Shown: positions 38,639 through 50,098 of the stretch, piece after piece | Layout of the letters: the number at the start of each line of letters is the position of its first letter | Position numbering within the stretch: the first letter of the stretch is position 1 | From: Apium graveolens | Lineage: Eukaryota > Streptophyta > Magnoliopsida > Apiales > Apiaceae | Length of the DNA: 64,000 bases | Assembly: GCF_009905375.1 (NCBI RefSeq) | Contig: NW_027417703.1 | Coordinates: forward strand, 124,001-188,000 | Reading direction: 5' to 3' | The notes under the pieces: generated by a model | Told to the model about the DNA's origin: nothing | Database searches by the model: none | What the model saw: the letters and a program-made list of their open reading frames with translations, nothing else | Made by a program: the position numbers and the translations under genes

Positions 38639-39987
38639 TTTTGTTCTGATGCATCAGACTTTATGATCAGTATTTACAGAATGTAATCTCTTTGTGTATT
38701 ATGTGATTAATTGAAATATGCGTTTAAGTACTGATTGTTGTCTGATATATGTTTCTAAACTCTGATACGTGATATGTATGTTTAAGTCAATATTCAATCC
38801 TATGAGGATAAATGTGCTAGATACTGACCTAGTAGTCTTCAATAAACAAATGATCCCATGTAAGAAGTAATTATTTCTGTGGAAATTTTATGACACAAGT
38901 AAATTCTGATAATTGAGCTTAGTTGAGTTTAATTTGTTTATCTTATTACTAAGTCACAAATTAGAATAATGCTACTCATCTGTTAAGTTCTGATACTAGT
39001 AAAACTGTTGAATGTACTAAGTGTTGATAAACCTCACTTATCAAAAGAAAAACCAAAAGGGTCAAAGAATAAAATCAGGTACTCCTTTGAGATCTAGAGT
39101 AAAAATGTGGAAGGGACGACCCAAGTGCATTGCTGGTATTAAGTAAATATGCATTAGAAAAACAAAATATTTTCTTGGTGACTTTTCACACTCTATGATT
39201 ACTGGAGAAATACTCTGATAATAGCATAAATTCTGATAAGCAGTCGTGACTCACTTACACTGAGAAGCCACTGTAAAATAGAATTTAAAAAGATGCATAA
39301 AATTAGCACAAAATAATTGAGGTGGACTCAAGCATGAACTCATTCATCAGTAGGTTTCAGGATAATGACTGCTCTTTAGCAAAATTTTAGTTATGCCTTA
39401 TTTCTAAGATGTACTGAAGTGAATCAGACTTTACTCTTTGTTTGCTATTTAGCTTGATGCACACACTAATCACTCCATCTGAATGATGAAAATTACTGTG
39501 GTGGTCTATGTTGTTTTAGATAAACAGTCATTATGTCACCTTGCACTAGTTCTGAGGACAAGTTCTGGTTGCATATTCTGAAGATTAAGTTCTGAAGAGT
39601 ATAACTCAGAACTTGTATGAGGATTTACTCAGATAAGCATTCCTTTTTCGAGTTAAGAAATTATGTTCTGATGACTGTTAAGTTCTGATATAAGTCTAAG
39701 TTCTGATATTACAGTCTAAATTCTTTACATGACTTATCTGTGGATAAAATTTGATAACAGTCTCGGTTCAAACTAGAATATGTTGAAGTGGAAGATTAAT
39801 AGTCACTATGGTTAGGTTTAATGGTATTCGTACTTGAATAGTCTACTTTTACTTGTTACTTGTGCGCATTAAACCATGTTTTTTCTTTCCAATGAATGTT
39901 ATTCTTTTTCCAAGTCTGGGGAGACGAAGTAGAATTAATTCTACCTGTCAGCATTAAATTCCTTTGCGTCTCCTGGCATTCACTTGC
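38639..39987 (+). other. SIRE internal noncoding spacer
   Basis: No open frame of note. It is marked by many copies of TAAGTTCTGAT or TAAGTACTGAT (for example near 38728, 38984, 39681 and 39703), the complement of the ATCAGWACTTA motif clustered in the LTR. Confidence 0.6.
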
Positions 39988-40072
39988 CTATATAAGCAAC
40001 CACCTCACATCAGTCTTCTCATCAAATTCTTTCTCACAAACTTACCTTCATACTTTTTCTTTCAAAAACACA
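39985..40072 (+). promoter_or_regulatory. Internal promoter-like segment (TATA box and leader)
   Basis: GCCTATATAAGCAACC at 39987-40002 is a good plant TATA context. About 30 bp downstream begins a CT-rich, A-rich leader (TCTTCTCATCAAATTC...) that leads without an upstream ATG to the ATG at 40073. It resembles ordinary plant gene promoters and sits far from the LTR, so it could drive the downstream ORFs. Function is inferred from layout only. Confidence 0.4.
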
Positions 40073-40342
40073 ATGGTCAGATACAACATGTTTTTGAATT
40101 ACTACATATTTAATATGGAGCTAAGCTGTGCTAATTGGCAGCAGGAATGGCACGTCACGGTCATTCCTGAAGAGATATGGGACTCTGTCCCACAGGAGGT
40201 ACTGACCCACCTCCTGTTCTTCTATATGGATTACCAACTCCATCTGGAGCGATTGGAGGAGGAAAGGCTGGAAGCTCTCCGCCAGAAAGAGCGAATCATC
40301 CGACTCGCCATTCTGTTGGTCAAGAGTAAGAAGAAGAAATGA
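40073..40342 (+). CDS. Small accessory ORF of the SIRE-like element (89 aa)
   Basis: The ATG at 40073 follows the promoter-like leader; the longer upstream-open frame starting near 39896 would run through the TATA region and is less likely. The protein has a hydrophobic/aromatic start, WQQEWHVTVIPEEIWDSVPQE, then an amphipathic charged helix (HLERLEEERLEALRQKERI) that could form a coiled coil, and ends KSKKKK. There is no stop or shift although the surrounding ORFs are broken. I do not recognise a family. It could be an accessory retroelement protein or a captured host exon. Confidence 0.5.
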   Translation: MVRYNMFLNYYIFNMELSCANWQQEWHVTVIPEEIWDSVPQEVLTHLLFFYMDYQLHLERLEEERLEALRQKERIIRLAILLVKSKKKK

Positions 40343-40911
40343 TTTATTTTTTTCTTCCTATTTTTCTTTATCATCAGCCTTACCCTGCTTCTTGAGATAG
40401 GACTAAGGCTGTTGATGTTAGGTTTAGTAGCTTAGGGAAATCTTGTATAAGTACTGATGTAATTTCAATTTCATGAATGTATTCTCTTGATATATATTAA
40501 TGAAATTTGTTTTTGTTTCAAGATTTTATCTCTAAGTTATTTTGTAATGCATTGATAAATCCAGATAATTATTTATATTCTGATGACCATATAAATTCTG
40601 TTTTAATTTAAGTTCTGATTTTTCTTTATCAGCACTTACTCATCTGATTTATCTTGGTCATTTTAACTTGATTTATTTTCAGAATATTAAAGATGCAGTG
40701 AAAAATAATTAAATCAGTGGGAACGGTTTCAATTTTGAATTAAAACTGTTTTACCTTGATTAATGGAATATCTGGGTAAGTGGAACGGTGTTTCCTTGAA
40801 AACAGGCAAGTGGGCAAGTAATGATTACTGTTTTCTCGCGCCCAGTAACTATCTGTTATTAATGCATGTCTGACAGTTGTGCAACAGCACTTTTAAATCT
40901 CAATTTTTTAC

Positions 40912-43900
40912 ATGGCACCTAAGGATTTAATCATTGATGGAGCTAAGTTTGTTCTAAACAACTATGCTGCAATTCTTGATCATGCTAAGCTCCATCTGAA
41001 TTGCATTTTGTGCAAGATCTTCTTGCACACAGTGAGATTGGGTATGCATTAACCCAGCCTTCAGTCTTTTCAAGCCAACAAGTTCTGACGTTTTGGCGGA
41101 CTGGGAACTTTGATGATGGTGGTAGACATGGCACTCCTAGTATTGTTTTCGAAGTGGGTGATTCTTCTTATGCAGTCACTCCTGGTACAATACGCCAGGC
41201 TCTACATCTCCCAGAAGGTTGTACCTTTTCAATTCCAGAAGAATCAGCTCTTCAGGAGTTAATGGCGAATTTGGGGTATGAAAGGAGTTTGGCAAAACAT
41301 GGGCAGTTAAAACGGGCTCATATCAGAAGAGAATGGAGCTTCTTCTTCAACTGCATCACTAAAGCTTTTGGGAACAAATGTTCAAATTTTGATGCTATCC
41401 CAATTCTGAGTCAGCACATCGGGTATGCTATTATAAATCAAACTCATTTTGATTTTGCAACTGGTATAATTGATTTTATTGGGGATAGGATGACAGAGGA
41501 TAGGAATGTTGTCTATTTTGCTAGATTCTGTCAACTTATTTATACCTTTTGTACTGATGAACCTCAATTAGTCAGTTCCTCAACCCCACCTTTTAAAGTT
41601 GCAAAACGCTACTTTAATGACCTGGTAAATGCTGACACTAAGAAAACAGTGGTTAGACCATTACAGATTCCTTAGTCTGTAAAACAGATCCCAGTAAATG
41701 CTGATCCTGATACTTATAGATCTGTTTACTATGATGTCCAACCAACAACAAACACTCAAAAACCATCATCCTCAGCACCTACCACTCCTTCTACTCAACC
41801 CACCCTTGGGAAATATCTCAAATCCTATCTCTCCACTTCACAGACTGTTCAACCCTCATCCTCAGCACCTACTGTGAAGCCTTCATCGTCCAAGCAAAGA
41901 GGACAAAGACTGTTCCTCAAACACCTCAAAAGAGAAGAAGGATTGCCTTGAGAGATGAATCTGATACTGAGGACCAGGTTCCTTCTTCAGAACCTGTTGT
42001 AGGTGAAGCTGAGAAAGAGACTTCTCAGAAGGATTCTGGAATTGGGGGATCTAGGCTTCTCAAAAGGATTAGAAGAATGACAGTTCCTGAAACTCCCAAG
42101 GAATCCAAATCAACAAAGAGATACAAGAAACAGAGGGCAAAAAGGCCAGTTTCAGATGATGAAGAGGAAGCAGCTAAGGAAGGGGATCAGGAATCTCTGA
42201 TCTCACAAGACAAGGAATTTGCTAAAGTCATTTCTTCTCCATTAACTCCATCTAAGGAAGCTGTTTCTGAAAAGGCTAACACACCATCTGTGTCTCCTGT
42301 TGATCCAGGCACAAGTGCTGATATTGATGTTCAAACCTTGGTTGTGCCTGAAGTAATTCTCTTAGGAGCTCCAACAACAACTAATCCTTCAACAACACCT
42401 GTTACTGATACTGTTCAAACTCCAGAGTTATCTACAACACCTTCTCTGCATCATGATGCTGATGATCAGACTTTAGGTGAGCATCAGGATATGGCTGTTG
42501 ATCAGAACTTAGAACCATATCAGCAATTAGAGGATGTTGAAGCCTCCATTGCTACACACACTGTTATCTTATCAGAAGATTCTGATTCTTTAGGTTCTCA
42601 TGCTGCAAATGCTGGAGATACTGGTGATGCTGCTCCAACTGCAGATGCTGATGCAGCAGGTCCTTCAGGACAAGCTCCTCAACAAACTATTCTTAAGTCT
42701 GAACTTATTAAGAAGTTTGTTACCCGAGAAGCACCAGTACCTTGGAGTGAAACTCCTGCAGGACGGGAGTGGACTAAGGAATTGAACTCAGTTTCATGTG
42801 TTCCAAAGCTAATGAAATGTTAAATTCTGATGATTTCAAAACCCAGCTTAGAGTCACTGCATTGAGTACTAAACATCTACAAGGTCTGCATTCAACTACT
42901 CGTGCAGAGCTTCACAAGATTCAGGAGGAATTTATTAAGCAAGGAGAAGTTTGGAAAATTGATAAGAAAAAGTTCTTCCAACCTACCTTTGACAGGATTG
43001 CTTCTATTGAGAAGACTCAAGACCATCAACAAGCTCAGATTGGTGATATTCTGAAAAATCAAGCTTCTCAGCAATCACAACTTAATGACATCCAATCTTC
43101 AGTGGAATTGCTTGTCTCTCTTCTATTACCTGCTGATGCCAAAAAGGGGGAGAAAGCAATTAAGTCCAAATGCAAGACTGACAAGACACTGAAAGGTAAG
43201 GAATGATGGAAAAGATGATCGAGGAAGCTCTGGAATGGGTAGAGGTCATAGTCAAGGTAGAGGATTCACATCAAGACAAGCTAGTCACATGACAAGTTCT
43301 GATACTGGGAAAAGAATAAGTTCTGCTATTGGTAAAAGGATAAGTTCTGATGAACTTTTAGATCTTGATGAGGAAATGTCAAGACAGTTATTTCTTCAGG
43401 AAAATCCAGGAATGGACTTGGAGAGTTTAATGGAAGAAGAAGTCAGACTTAAATCAGAGAAAGTTGCATCTAAATCTGAAGCTTCTGGTAAAAAGCCACT
43501 TCCAAAACTCAAAGGCATTGTGATCAAAGAAAGGACACATACTGAAGCAACATTGGCTAAATCACAACCGCAGATAGATCCAAGATCCAAGGGTAAAGAA
43601 AAGGTTGGTGAACCTATCAAGGTTTATGTGCCTCCTGAGAATGAAGAAATTACTGATGAAAAGGATGATCTTGCTCTTACTTCAAGAAAAGTTCTTAAAA
43701 CAACCTCTGACATTGCTCAAGTTGTTCAGAGTCAAGAAGCTATAAGTTCTGATAATTTGAAGAAGCAAGTAACCACTGACGTAGCTCAAGTTAACTTGAT
43801 ATCTGAAGTTAGACCAAAGACACTCCTACCAGGATTCACTAAAGCAAAACAGACTCAATCTTTAAAGACTGCTGCAAGTGGTTTTGAAGCAAGAGTAGTT

Positions 43901-44590
43901 ACTGGAAAGGAAGCAAGAGATAAAACTGGATTGGGAAGTGCTGATGAAAGAAGAATACAGAACACTATCAATGATCCAACTTCCTTGAGTGAACCAGGTA
44001 TTGGAGCAACTCTTGAGAGATTGAATCAACTGGAATCTGTACAAATGGTTTACCATACCTACTTGAAAGAATACATCTTGTTTTATTTCATGACAGATGG
44101 TAAGGTTTATCATATAAGACAAAATGCCATTCCGTTGAAGTATTTTGAAGAATTGGAGCATGTACTATTCTTACTTCAAGTGGATGACAGATTGACAGGG
44201 ACTGCTGCAAACTATTTGAAGGATCAGATTCAGAGATAGAAAAGGCTTTATTCTGTTAAGTTTGACAGCATATACGTTCCAAAGTACAGAGATCACAAGG
44301 GGGATATAGTTGAAATGAAGCCCAATTCTGCTCAAATTGTAACTACCTTTCTAGGGTACAGGGCTGTGGAATTCAATCTTGAGTCTGATAAAGCTTATTT
44401 GATCAGACTGGATCAGGATATAAGAAAAGTAAAGATCAATGATCTCAGAGCTGCAATCTTTCAAATTGGTGAAGATATTGCAGAGCTTAAAGATGCCAAA
44501 AGGAGAATGATTGATGAACTTAGATATGCTGAGAGATGTTTGTTGAAGAACTATCTCAGAACAACACCTGACATCAGAGAGATCAGATAA
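40912..44590 (+). pseudogene. Long 3' accessory ORF block of SIRE-like element (env-like position)
   Basis: The ATG at 40912 starts MAPKDLIIDGAKFVLNNYAA. A 1-nt deletion near 40998 shifts to the frame of 41001-41675 (LLAHSEIGYALTQPS, FWRTGNFDDGG, IRQALHLPEG, FNCITKAFGNKCSNFD). That frame stops at 41673, a second shift near 41897 leads to 41948-42823 (Ser/Thr/Pro/Glu-rich, with KKQRAKRPVSDDEEEA), a third near 42800 to 42796-43206 (Gln-rich, coiled-coil-like), then 43235-44239 and, after a TAG, 44315-44590 (helical, ends TTPDIREIR). Ancestrally one ORF of about 1.2 thousand codons. The first part resembles the N-terminal domain of plant retroelement-associated 'putative plant transposon' proteins. 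There is no signal peptide or membrane segment, so env-like describes position only. A related copy starts at 63741. Confidence 0.75.
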
Positions 44591-44787
44591 TGAAGCCAAG
44601 TCAAAGATCTACAACTGCTTAAATTTTGATATTTGAACAGACTGAAGTTGTTATCAGAAGTTAAATATTGGTAAAGTTTTAAGGACTGTAAGTTGTACTT
44701 ATCTAGTCTAATTCTCATGCATCTGTACTTAATGTTTTTGACATCATCAAATATCTGTTAAACTTATATATTATGCTAATTTACAAG

Positions 44788-44798
44788 TCGGGGGAGAT
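44788..44798 (+). promoter_or_regulatory. Polypurine tract
   Basis: CGGGGGAGAT lies immediately before the 3' LTR, the position from which plus-strand DNA synthesis is primed in retroelements. Confidence 0.85.
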
Positions 44799-45409
44799 TG
44801 TTAGATATATTTGATAATGTCATGGCTAATATGATTTATGTTTAGATTTCAGATCTTACTTAACAAGACAAGTCAATACTTAACCATTAATCAGTACTTA
44901 TACTGGAAGTCAGGACTTAAGGATATCAATACTTATATTATAAGGAGATAATCATTAGAAGTTAGATATCAGAACTTAAGTGCTGAAGGACGTTCAGATA
45001 AGGACAGTAGTTGATTAAAAGAAAGAAGATCGAGATAAATATAAGAAGAGATATGCATGAAGAAGGAGTTCCCTGAAGAATGGAATACTTGGAAGAAAAG
45101 ATATCTGATTGATATATTTTAGGAAGTAGAATTATATTCCATATCAATTAGCGATTATCTTGTAACTCTGTAGTATATAAACACAGACATAGGGTTTACA
45201 CTATAAGTGTTATCATATTCAAGAAGATTATTCATTATAACCCTAGCAGCTCTGGTGATATTTGTTCATCACTGAGAGGTAACAGTTCCATACTGTAACA
45301 GAGTTTATTGTTTCAAAAAAGTTTGTTTTCTGTTACTTAAGATATAAAAGTTCGACTTGATTGTATTATACACTGTATTCACCCCCTTTACAGTGTGTGT
45401 GACCTAACA
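44799..45409 (+). repeat. 3' LTR of the SIRE-like element
   Basis: Same TG...CA ends as the 5' LTR, 611 bp, with about two dozen differences and a 1-2 bp length change in a C-rich run near the end. Followed by the TTATA target duplication. Confidence 0.95.
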
Positions 45410-45414
45410 TTATA

Positions 45415-47100
45415 TAATTTTAAAAGCTGAAAATAATTTTAGAATATTATTTGGCACAATTGTAAATAATTAAACTTCATTCAACTACTTATAAATAAAA
45501 AGTAATTGATTAAATAATTTAATCAATTAATTAAATGAATAAATAATTAATCAAACAAATTATAAATAATTAAATAAAATTATAATTTTTAAAAATAAAA
45601 AAGAATATGATTTAAAATTAAAATAGATATTTTACAAAAAAAAATCGAAATACCGTCTTTGTCAAACGGACTTTTCCCCGCGGTCAGAAACCCTCAAAAT
45701 CAATCCCAAACAATGCAATCCAACTATACTCTAATAAAATTAATAAATTTAAAACACATCATAATTTATATTTGCACGTATAAACACGCCATAAATGAAA
45801 AATACGGCCAAAAGCGACTTCTACAACAACTAATAATAATTATGAAATAAATATATAAACACTAACATGATATAATATACTCAAGCACAAAATCAGAATT
45901 TTGAAATCGTTATTGAAAATAAATTATGATCGCCACAAGAGATTATCTGATGTCCGGAAAATATCACCAGAAAAATCCGAAATTCATAGTCATAGACATA
46001 CACACGCTGAAACGACATGTGGAGTAATTAACACCATCAGACTCCTTTTTCTACGCCCCGAAAATAAATAAAACGGAAATATGCTGCGTAAATTTTCTTC
46101 TCAAAACCTTGCAACATATATACATATGCGTAGATATCGACGCGCTGATCATTTCCATATGTAGCGATTGAAATTTGAAAGGACGATTTGTAAGATATTA
46201 ATTTTTGAATATTAAAAATATATATACCGAATATGAGAGAGAGAGGCAGAGGAGAGAGAGAGCGAGCGAGTGAGAGATGCAGAGGGAGGGAAAGACTCGA
46301 GAGGTGAGTGAACAGGAGAGATGAGGGAGATGAGTGTTCATGTGTGTGTTTATGTATTTGTTTTTTTAAACATAGCAGCACCTGCCACGTAGCAGTGATA
46401 ATATGAGAGCTTGACACGTACATTCAAATGATAGTACCCTTAGTTTTGTTCCACATTTTGCTTTTTATAAAACCAAAGTGTGGGTGAATAAAACTTCAAA
46501 AATTAGCAAAATAATTTTGAAATTCCTAAAATATTTAAAAACTAATGAAATAAAGTTTTTATATTTCTAAAAATATTTTTGAATTTAACATCAGACCCGC
46601 ATTTTGCGATTTAAAGAACAAATGTGCGGGTAAATATAACCCGAAAAATTACCGAAATGATTTTAAAATTCTCAAAATATTTAAATACTAATAAAACATA
46701 AGTTTATTAATTTTTAAAATATCCTTGAATTTAATTTAATATTCACACTTAAATACAATTATAAAATTATTTAGGGATAAGTATTTGGCAAAATATTACT
46801 TTCTAAATTTTATAAATTCTTATAAATGATTATTGAAATTATAAAAACATAAAAACAATTTTAAAGATAATTTAAATATTTATGAAAATAAATTTTCAAT
46901 AAGATCACTTTTAAAGACAAAAACAAAATGATACGACTGAACAATTTATAATACAAATAATCCTCAATCACAACTAAGTCACATACCATTAATATTACAT
47001 ATAAGATATAGCTGACTAAAATATCCACTCAATCCCTAATATTACAAAACGAACTCAATTTATCGATATTAAAAAAAATTGATCGGCTTTCAAATAAATA
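45415..47100 (-). mobile_element. Second gypsy LTR, right part
   Basis: It resumes the LTR interrupted by the SIRE insertion. 46500-46750 matches 6440-6700 of the first LTR (landmark ATTTTAAAATTCTC followed by AAATATT). A GA-rich tract at 46230-46330 lies at a position comparable to 6180-6290. The end near 47100 is approximate; the ACGAGTCGTTATAA end of the first LTR is not recognisable here, nor is a polypurine tract. Confidence 0.6.
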
Positions 47101-48358
47101 TTTGAAAATAATATATTTAAGTAAATGCTTTATTGGTATGTATATTGCCATAAATGTTCCATTTCTTCATGAAAATCCACTTTCGACTTTTAATTTTTAA
47201 TTTTTACCATTCCAGGTGGATCAACCAGGGTTTATACTTGGTTTTCATGCACATAATCCACCTCAGATTTTATGGCCACCGGCCATCTCAACAGTCATAA
47301 CATCTTGGTTGGTGAAAGACTCGTCATCATCTACAAGCATCATTATGTCGAGAGAAATTCATAATAGACCTCATACTCATAACGCATACTACTATATATC
47401 TTAAGAACATATAATTTATTAATCATTTCTTCTTTGAAACCATTCATCACTTATCCCCGTCCACGAGAGATCATTGAAGGATGAACCGAGAATATATATT
47501 TTAATTAATGAGTGATCTTCGTAGATGTGTCAGAAGGAAACACCAAAGATGAGAGGTGCATCTTTTTCAAAACACTGATCAAATGGAACCTATTGTTGAC
47601 GTTTCTAAGCCACTTGTATGTTTATCTCTACTCTATTAGATACACCATTAAGTGTTAAACTAGATAACTAATATATTTTCATTGGATTATATTAATCTTA
47701 AATATTTTTAAGCACCCATCTTCTATGAGTACTATTTTTGCCCTTACCCCAAACTTCTTATCTATATCGGCAAATTAAAGTAATTGTTCATTTTGATGTA
47801 TCAATCACTTCGAATATGCATCTTAAAAAAATCGTCATAGTTGTTTTTGTGAAAATACTTTTTTTGTTAAATTTATGTGAATATGCTTAATATATATATT
47901 GTCCTCTGATTCGCGGAAAGAGAGATAAGTTTTTCATTCGAGCTTAATCATATTTCATGCTCTAGCTAATGCTCGTAAATGATTAATCAACTGGGAAGTG
48001 TGTTTACAAATGTAAAACTTACAAGTTTCATTGCCAATGCTCGTAAATGACTAATCAACTGGGAAGTGTGTTTATAATGTAAAACTTAGAAGTTTCATTG
48101 TAAAATAACATCATATAGCACTAAGTAGAATATGAAAACTACATGCCTCTTGCACCTGTTGTTAAGCTAGAAATAATTCTAGAAAACATAATTAAAAAAA
48201 AATTATCTTGCTAAATCCATGTATCTTGCATCTTGTGGATTCATGTACCAGTTACAATCATTTCTCAAGTTCTAAAAAATGTTCTAGCCAAACAAACTAA
48301 TAACAAATCACTAGATATAAAATAACTAGTTTCATTAAAATAAATCAAAAATTAACTA
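47101..48358. other. Spacer without identified gene
   Basis: A plus-strand segment at 47216-47404 follows an acceptor-like TTCCAG and is open for 62 codons (DQPGFILGFHAHNPPQILWP), but no family is recognised. A direct tandem duplication of about 68 bp lies at 47968-48101. Otherwise it is AT-rich with no structure seen. Confidence 0.4.
47968..48101. repeat. Tandem duplication, two 66-68 bp units
   Basis: AATGCTCGTAAATGATTAAT...TTTCATTGCC is repeated directly with three or four changes, starting at 47968 and 48036. Confidence 0.85.
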
Positions 48359-48363
48359 AACAC

Positions 48364-49770
48364 CGTTGGAAAATTAATCTAAACTTGTTTTATTGTTTTA
48401 CTTTTATTTAAATAAATGTTGTTATTAACCTGATTTGTAGCAGTAAAGAAAGAGTCAGTAGTAGTTGAGTTATTATAGGACGTAGTGGTGATACAGTTGT
48501 GTTTGAATGGGTCTAGGAAGTTACCCTTATATTTTCCTATTTTCTTGCCACCACCTTTGGTGTGCACTGCTATTTATATTCCTGTATGCATTCTTTTATA
48601 TGGATAAGAGCAATACAATGTAATCCCATGAGTGTTTGGCTCTTGTACATATCTCATTCAATCTTGTTTATTCTGTACTTATAATTATAGTCTTGGATTC
48701 TCAACATGGTATTAGAGCTACCGATCTTTCAGGCAGGAAAAAACTTGTTTTTCGAGAAGCACCAAGGACATGGGTGGTGACGATGGAGTAGTACAGTTGA
48801 GGTTAAGGTTAAGTGAGGTTGCAAGTGGTTGTAGTCTAGTAGCTGGTTTGAGTTTTAGAGAATTAGGAAATGGCTGCAGACGGAGGAAATGGAGTCGTGG
48901 AGAAGCATGCATTTTCTAGTTTTCTGGGATTTTTTTATCACCTACGATAGCTCTGCGAGCGTGCAGAAGAATGTAAGTGCATGGCAGGGGTATTGCACAG
49001 ATGCAAGTGGGTGTGCAGTGGGTGCACAGGAGTCAGTTGTAGCAAGAAGGAGACGACAACGGTGTTGCAGGCTGGTTTACGAGGGTGTTGATTGCCGTGC
49101 AGGTGCTGGGCTACAGAAGTGGTGTACCAAACGACCAAAATAAGAGAGGCCATATGGGCCAACAAAGACAAGCCATACGGGCTTGTGAATAAAAACCATA
49201 AGGACTGTGAAATGGATGTCATATGGGCAGGAAATAAATTGCCATATGGGCAAACAAGGAAGCCAAAAGGAGCTGTGATCAGTGGTGCCATATGGGCACA
49301 GAAAGGCCACACGGGCTGGATCAATGTAATAGCCATACGGGCTCAGATTTTTAGCCATACGGGCTCAGTTTAAAAGCCATATGGGTTGGAAGGATTGCAT
49401 GAGACAAGTTTAGATTAAGGGGGAGATTATTGGAAAATTAATCTAAACTTGTTTTATTGTTTTACTTTTATTTAAATAAATGTTGTTATTAACCTGATTT
49501 GTAGCAGTAAAGAAAGAGTCAATAGTAGTTGAGTTATTATAGGATGTAGTGGTGATAGAGTTCTGTTTAAATGGGTCTAGGAAGTTACCCTTATATTTTC
49601 CTATTTTCTTGCCACCACCTTTGGTGTGCACTGCTATTTATATTCCTGTATGCATTCTTTTATATGGATAAGAGCAATACAATGTAGTCACAGGAGTGTT
49701 TGGCTCTTGTACATATCTCATTCAATCTTGTTTATTCTGTACTTATAATTATAGTCTTTGATTCTCAACA
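48364..49770 (+). mobile_element. Short non-autonomous LTR retrotransposon (1.4 kb)
   Basis: Two 343-bp LTRs (48364-48706 and 49428-49770) are nearly identical. A primer-site-like TGGTATTAGAGC starts at 48707, a polypurine tract AAGGGGGAGAT ends at 49427, and the 5-bp target duplication AACAC lies at 48359-48363 and 49771-49775. The canonical TG start is mutated in both LTRs (CG and TA). The 721-bp interior encodes no gag or pol, so movement would depend on another element. It is larger than classical TRIMs but similar in plan. The interior carries the GCCATAYGGGC array. Confidence 0.92.
49149..49390. repeat. Degenerate GCCATAYGGGC array, about 11 units
   Basis: Copies start near 49149, 49172, 49195, 49217, 49241, 49260, 49285, 49304, 49330, 49352 and 49374, with spacing of about 18-26 bp. 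The best copies read GCCATATGGGC or GCCATACGGGC. The spacers differ, so the conserved part is the 11-bp core. It is the most G/C-rich part of this retroelement's interior. Confidence 0.85.
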
Positions 49771-49775
49771 AACAC

Positions 49776-50095
49776 AATGGATCTACAACTATAGCTTGGC
49801 AAACAAGGACACTATAAAATTTTTCTAGGAAATATAGACTCAATCAAAAACTCAACAATCAGATAACCAATAAAAATTACATAACATAACCTATGAAGGA
49901 TAAGAACTCATTAACTTCTAACAATTTTATTGGACTTGTTCTTTTTTGCTGGGCTGTAACTTTGAAATCAACCCAATCTTCTCATTCATAAATATTTATT
50001 TTTCTTTTAAGTGATAAATCTTCTGTAAGTTTTTTGGCTATAGTAATGAGAACTGAGTCAGGCATTCTCACTGTTAGTCTTATAATTAGCTGTGT
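49776..50095. other. Spacer, nothing recognised
   Basis: AT-rich sequence without gene, repeat or terminal structure that I can support. Confidence 0.5.
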
Positions 50096-50098
50096 TTA

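Larger units (their letters stand above)
32340..45409 (+). mobile_element. SIRE-like Ty1/copia retrotransposon, 13.07 kb, full structure
   Basis: Two LTRs of about 612 bp flank the element, with a 5-bp target duplication TTATA at 32335-32339 and 45410-45414. A primer binding site TGGTATCAGAGC is at 32954-32965 and a polypurine tract CGGGGGAGAT ends at 44798. Internal order: gag and pol in one frame (33008-38638), a 1.4-kb noncoding spacer, a small ORF, and a long 3' coding block (40912-44590). Large size and extra ORFs after pol fit the SIRE/Maximus lineage. By eye the LTRs differ at roughly two dozen sites (about 4%), so the insertion is moderately young. It sits inside the second gypsy LTR and is the youngest insertion there. 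Confidence 0.95.

Noticed and set aside
39896..40072. Longer start for the small SIRE ORF (148 aa)
   Set aside because: The upstream extension would be encoded by the TATA/leader region and has no domain-like composition; the ATG at 40073 fits better.
40912..44590. True envelope gene
   Set aside because: No signal peptide, transmembrane helix or cleavage site is apparent; only the position after pol is env-like.
46037..46423. 128-codon minus-strand frame rich in Ser and Leu
   Set aside because: It is produced by a GA/CT-rich simple tract in the second gypsy LTR; no domain, no conserved start.
48889..49373. Overlapping frames of 84-132 codons in the short LTR element
   Set aside because: They arise from the G/C-richer interior and the GCCATAYGGGC array on both strands; no gag or pol motif, no consistent start.
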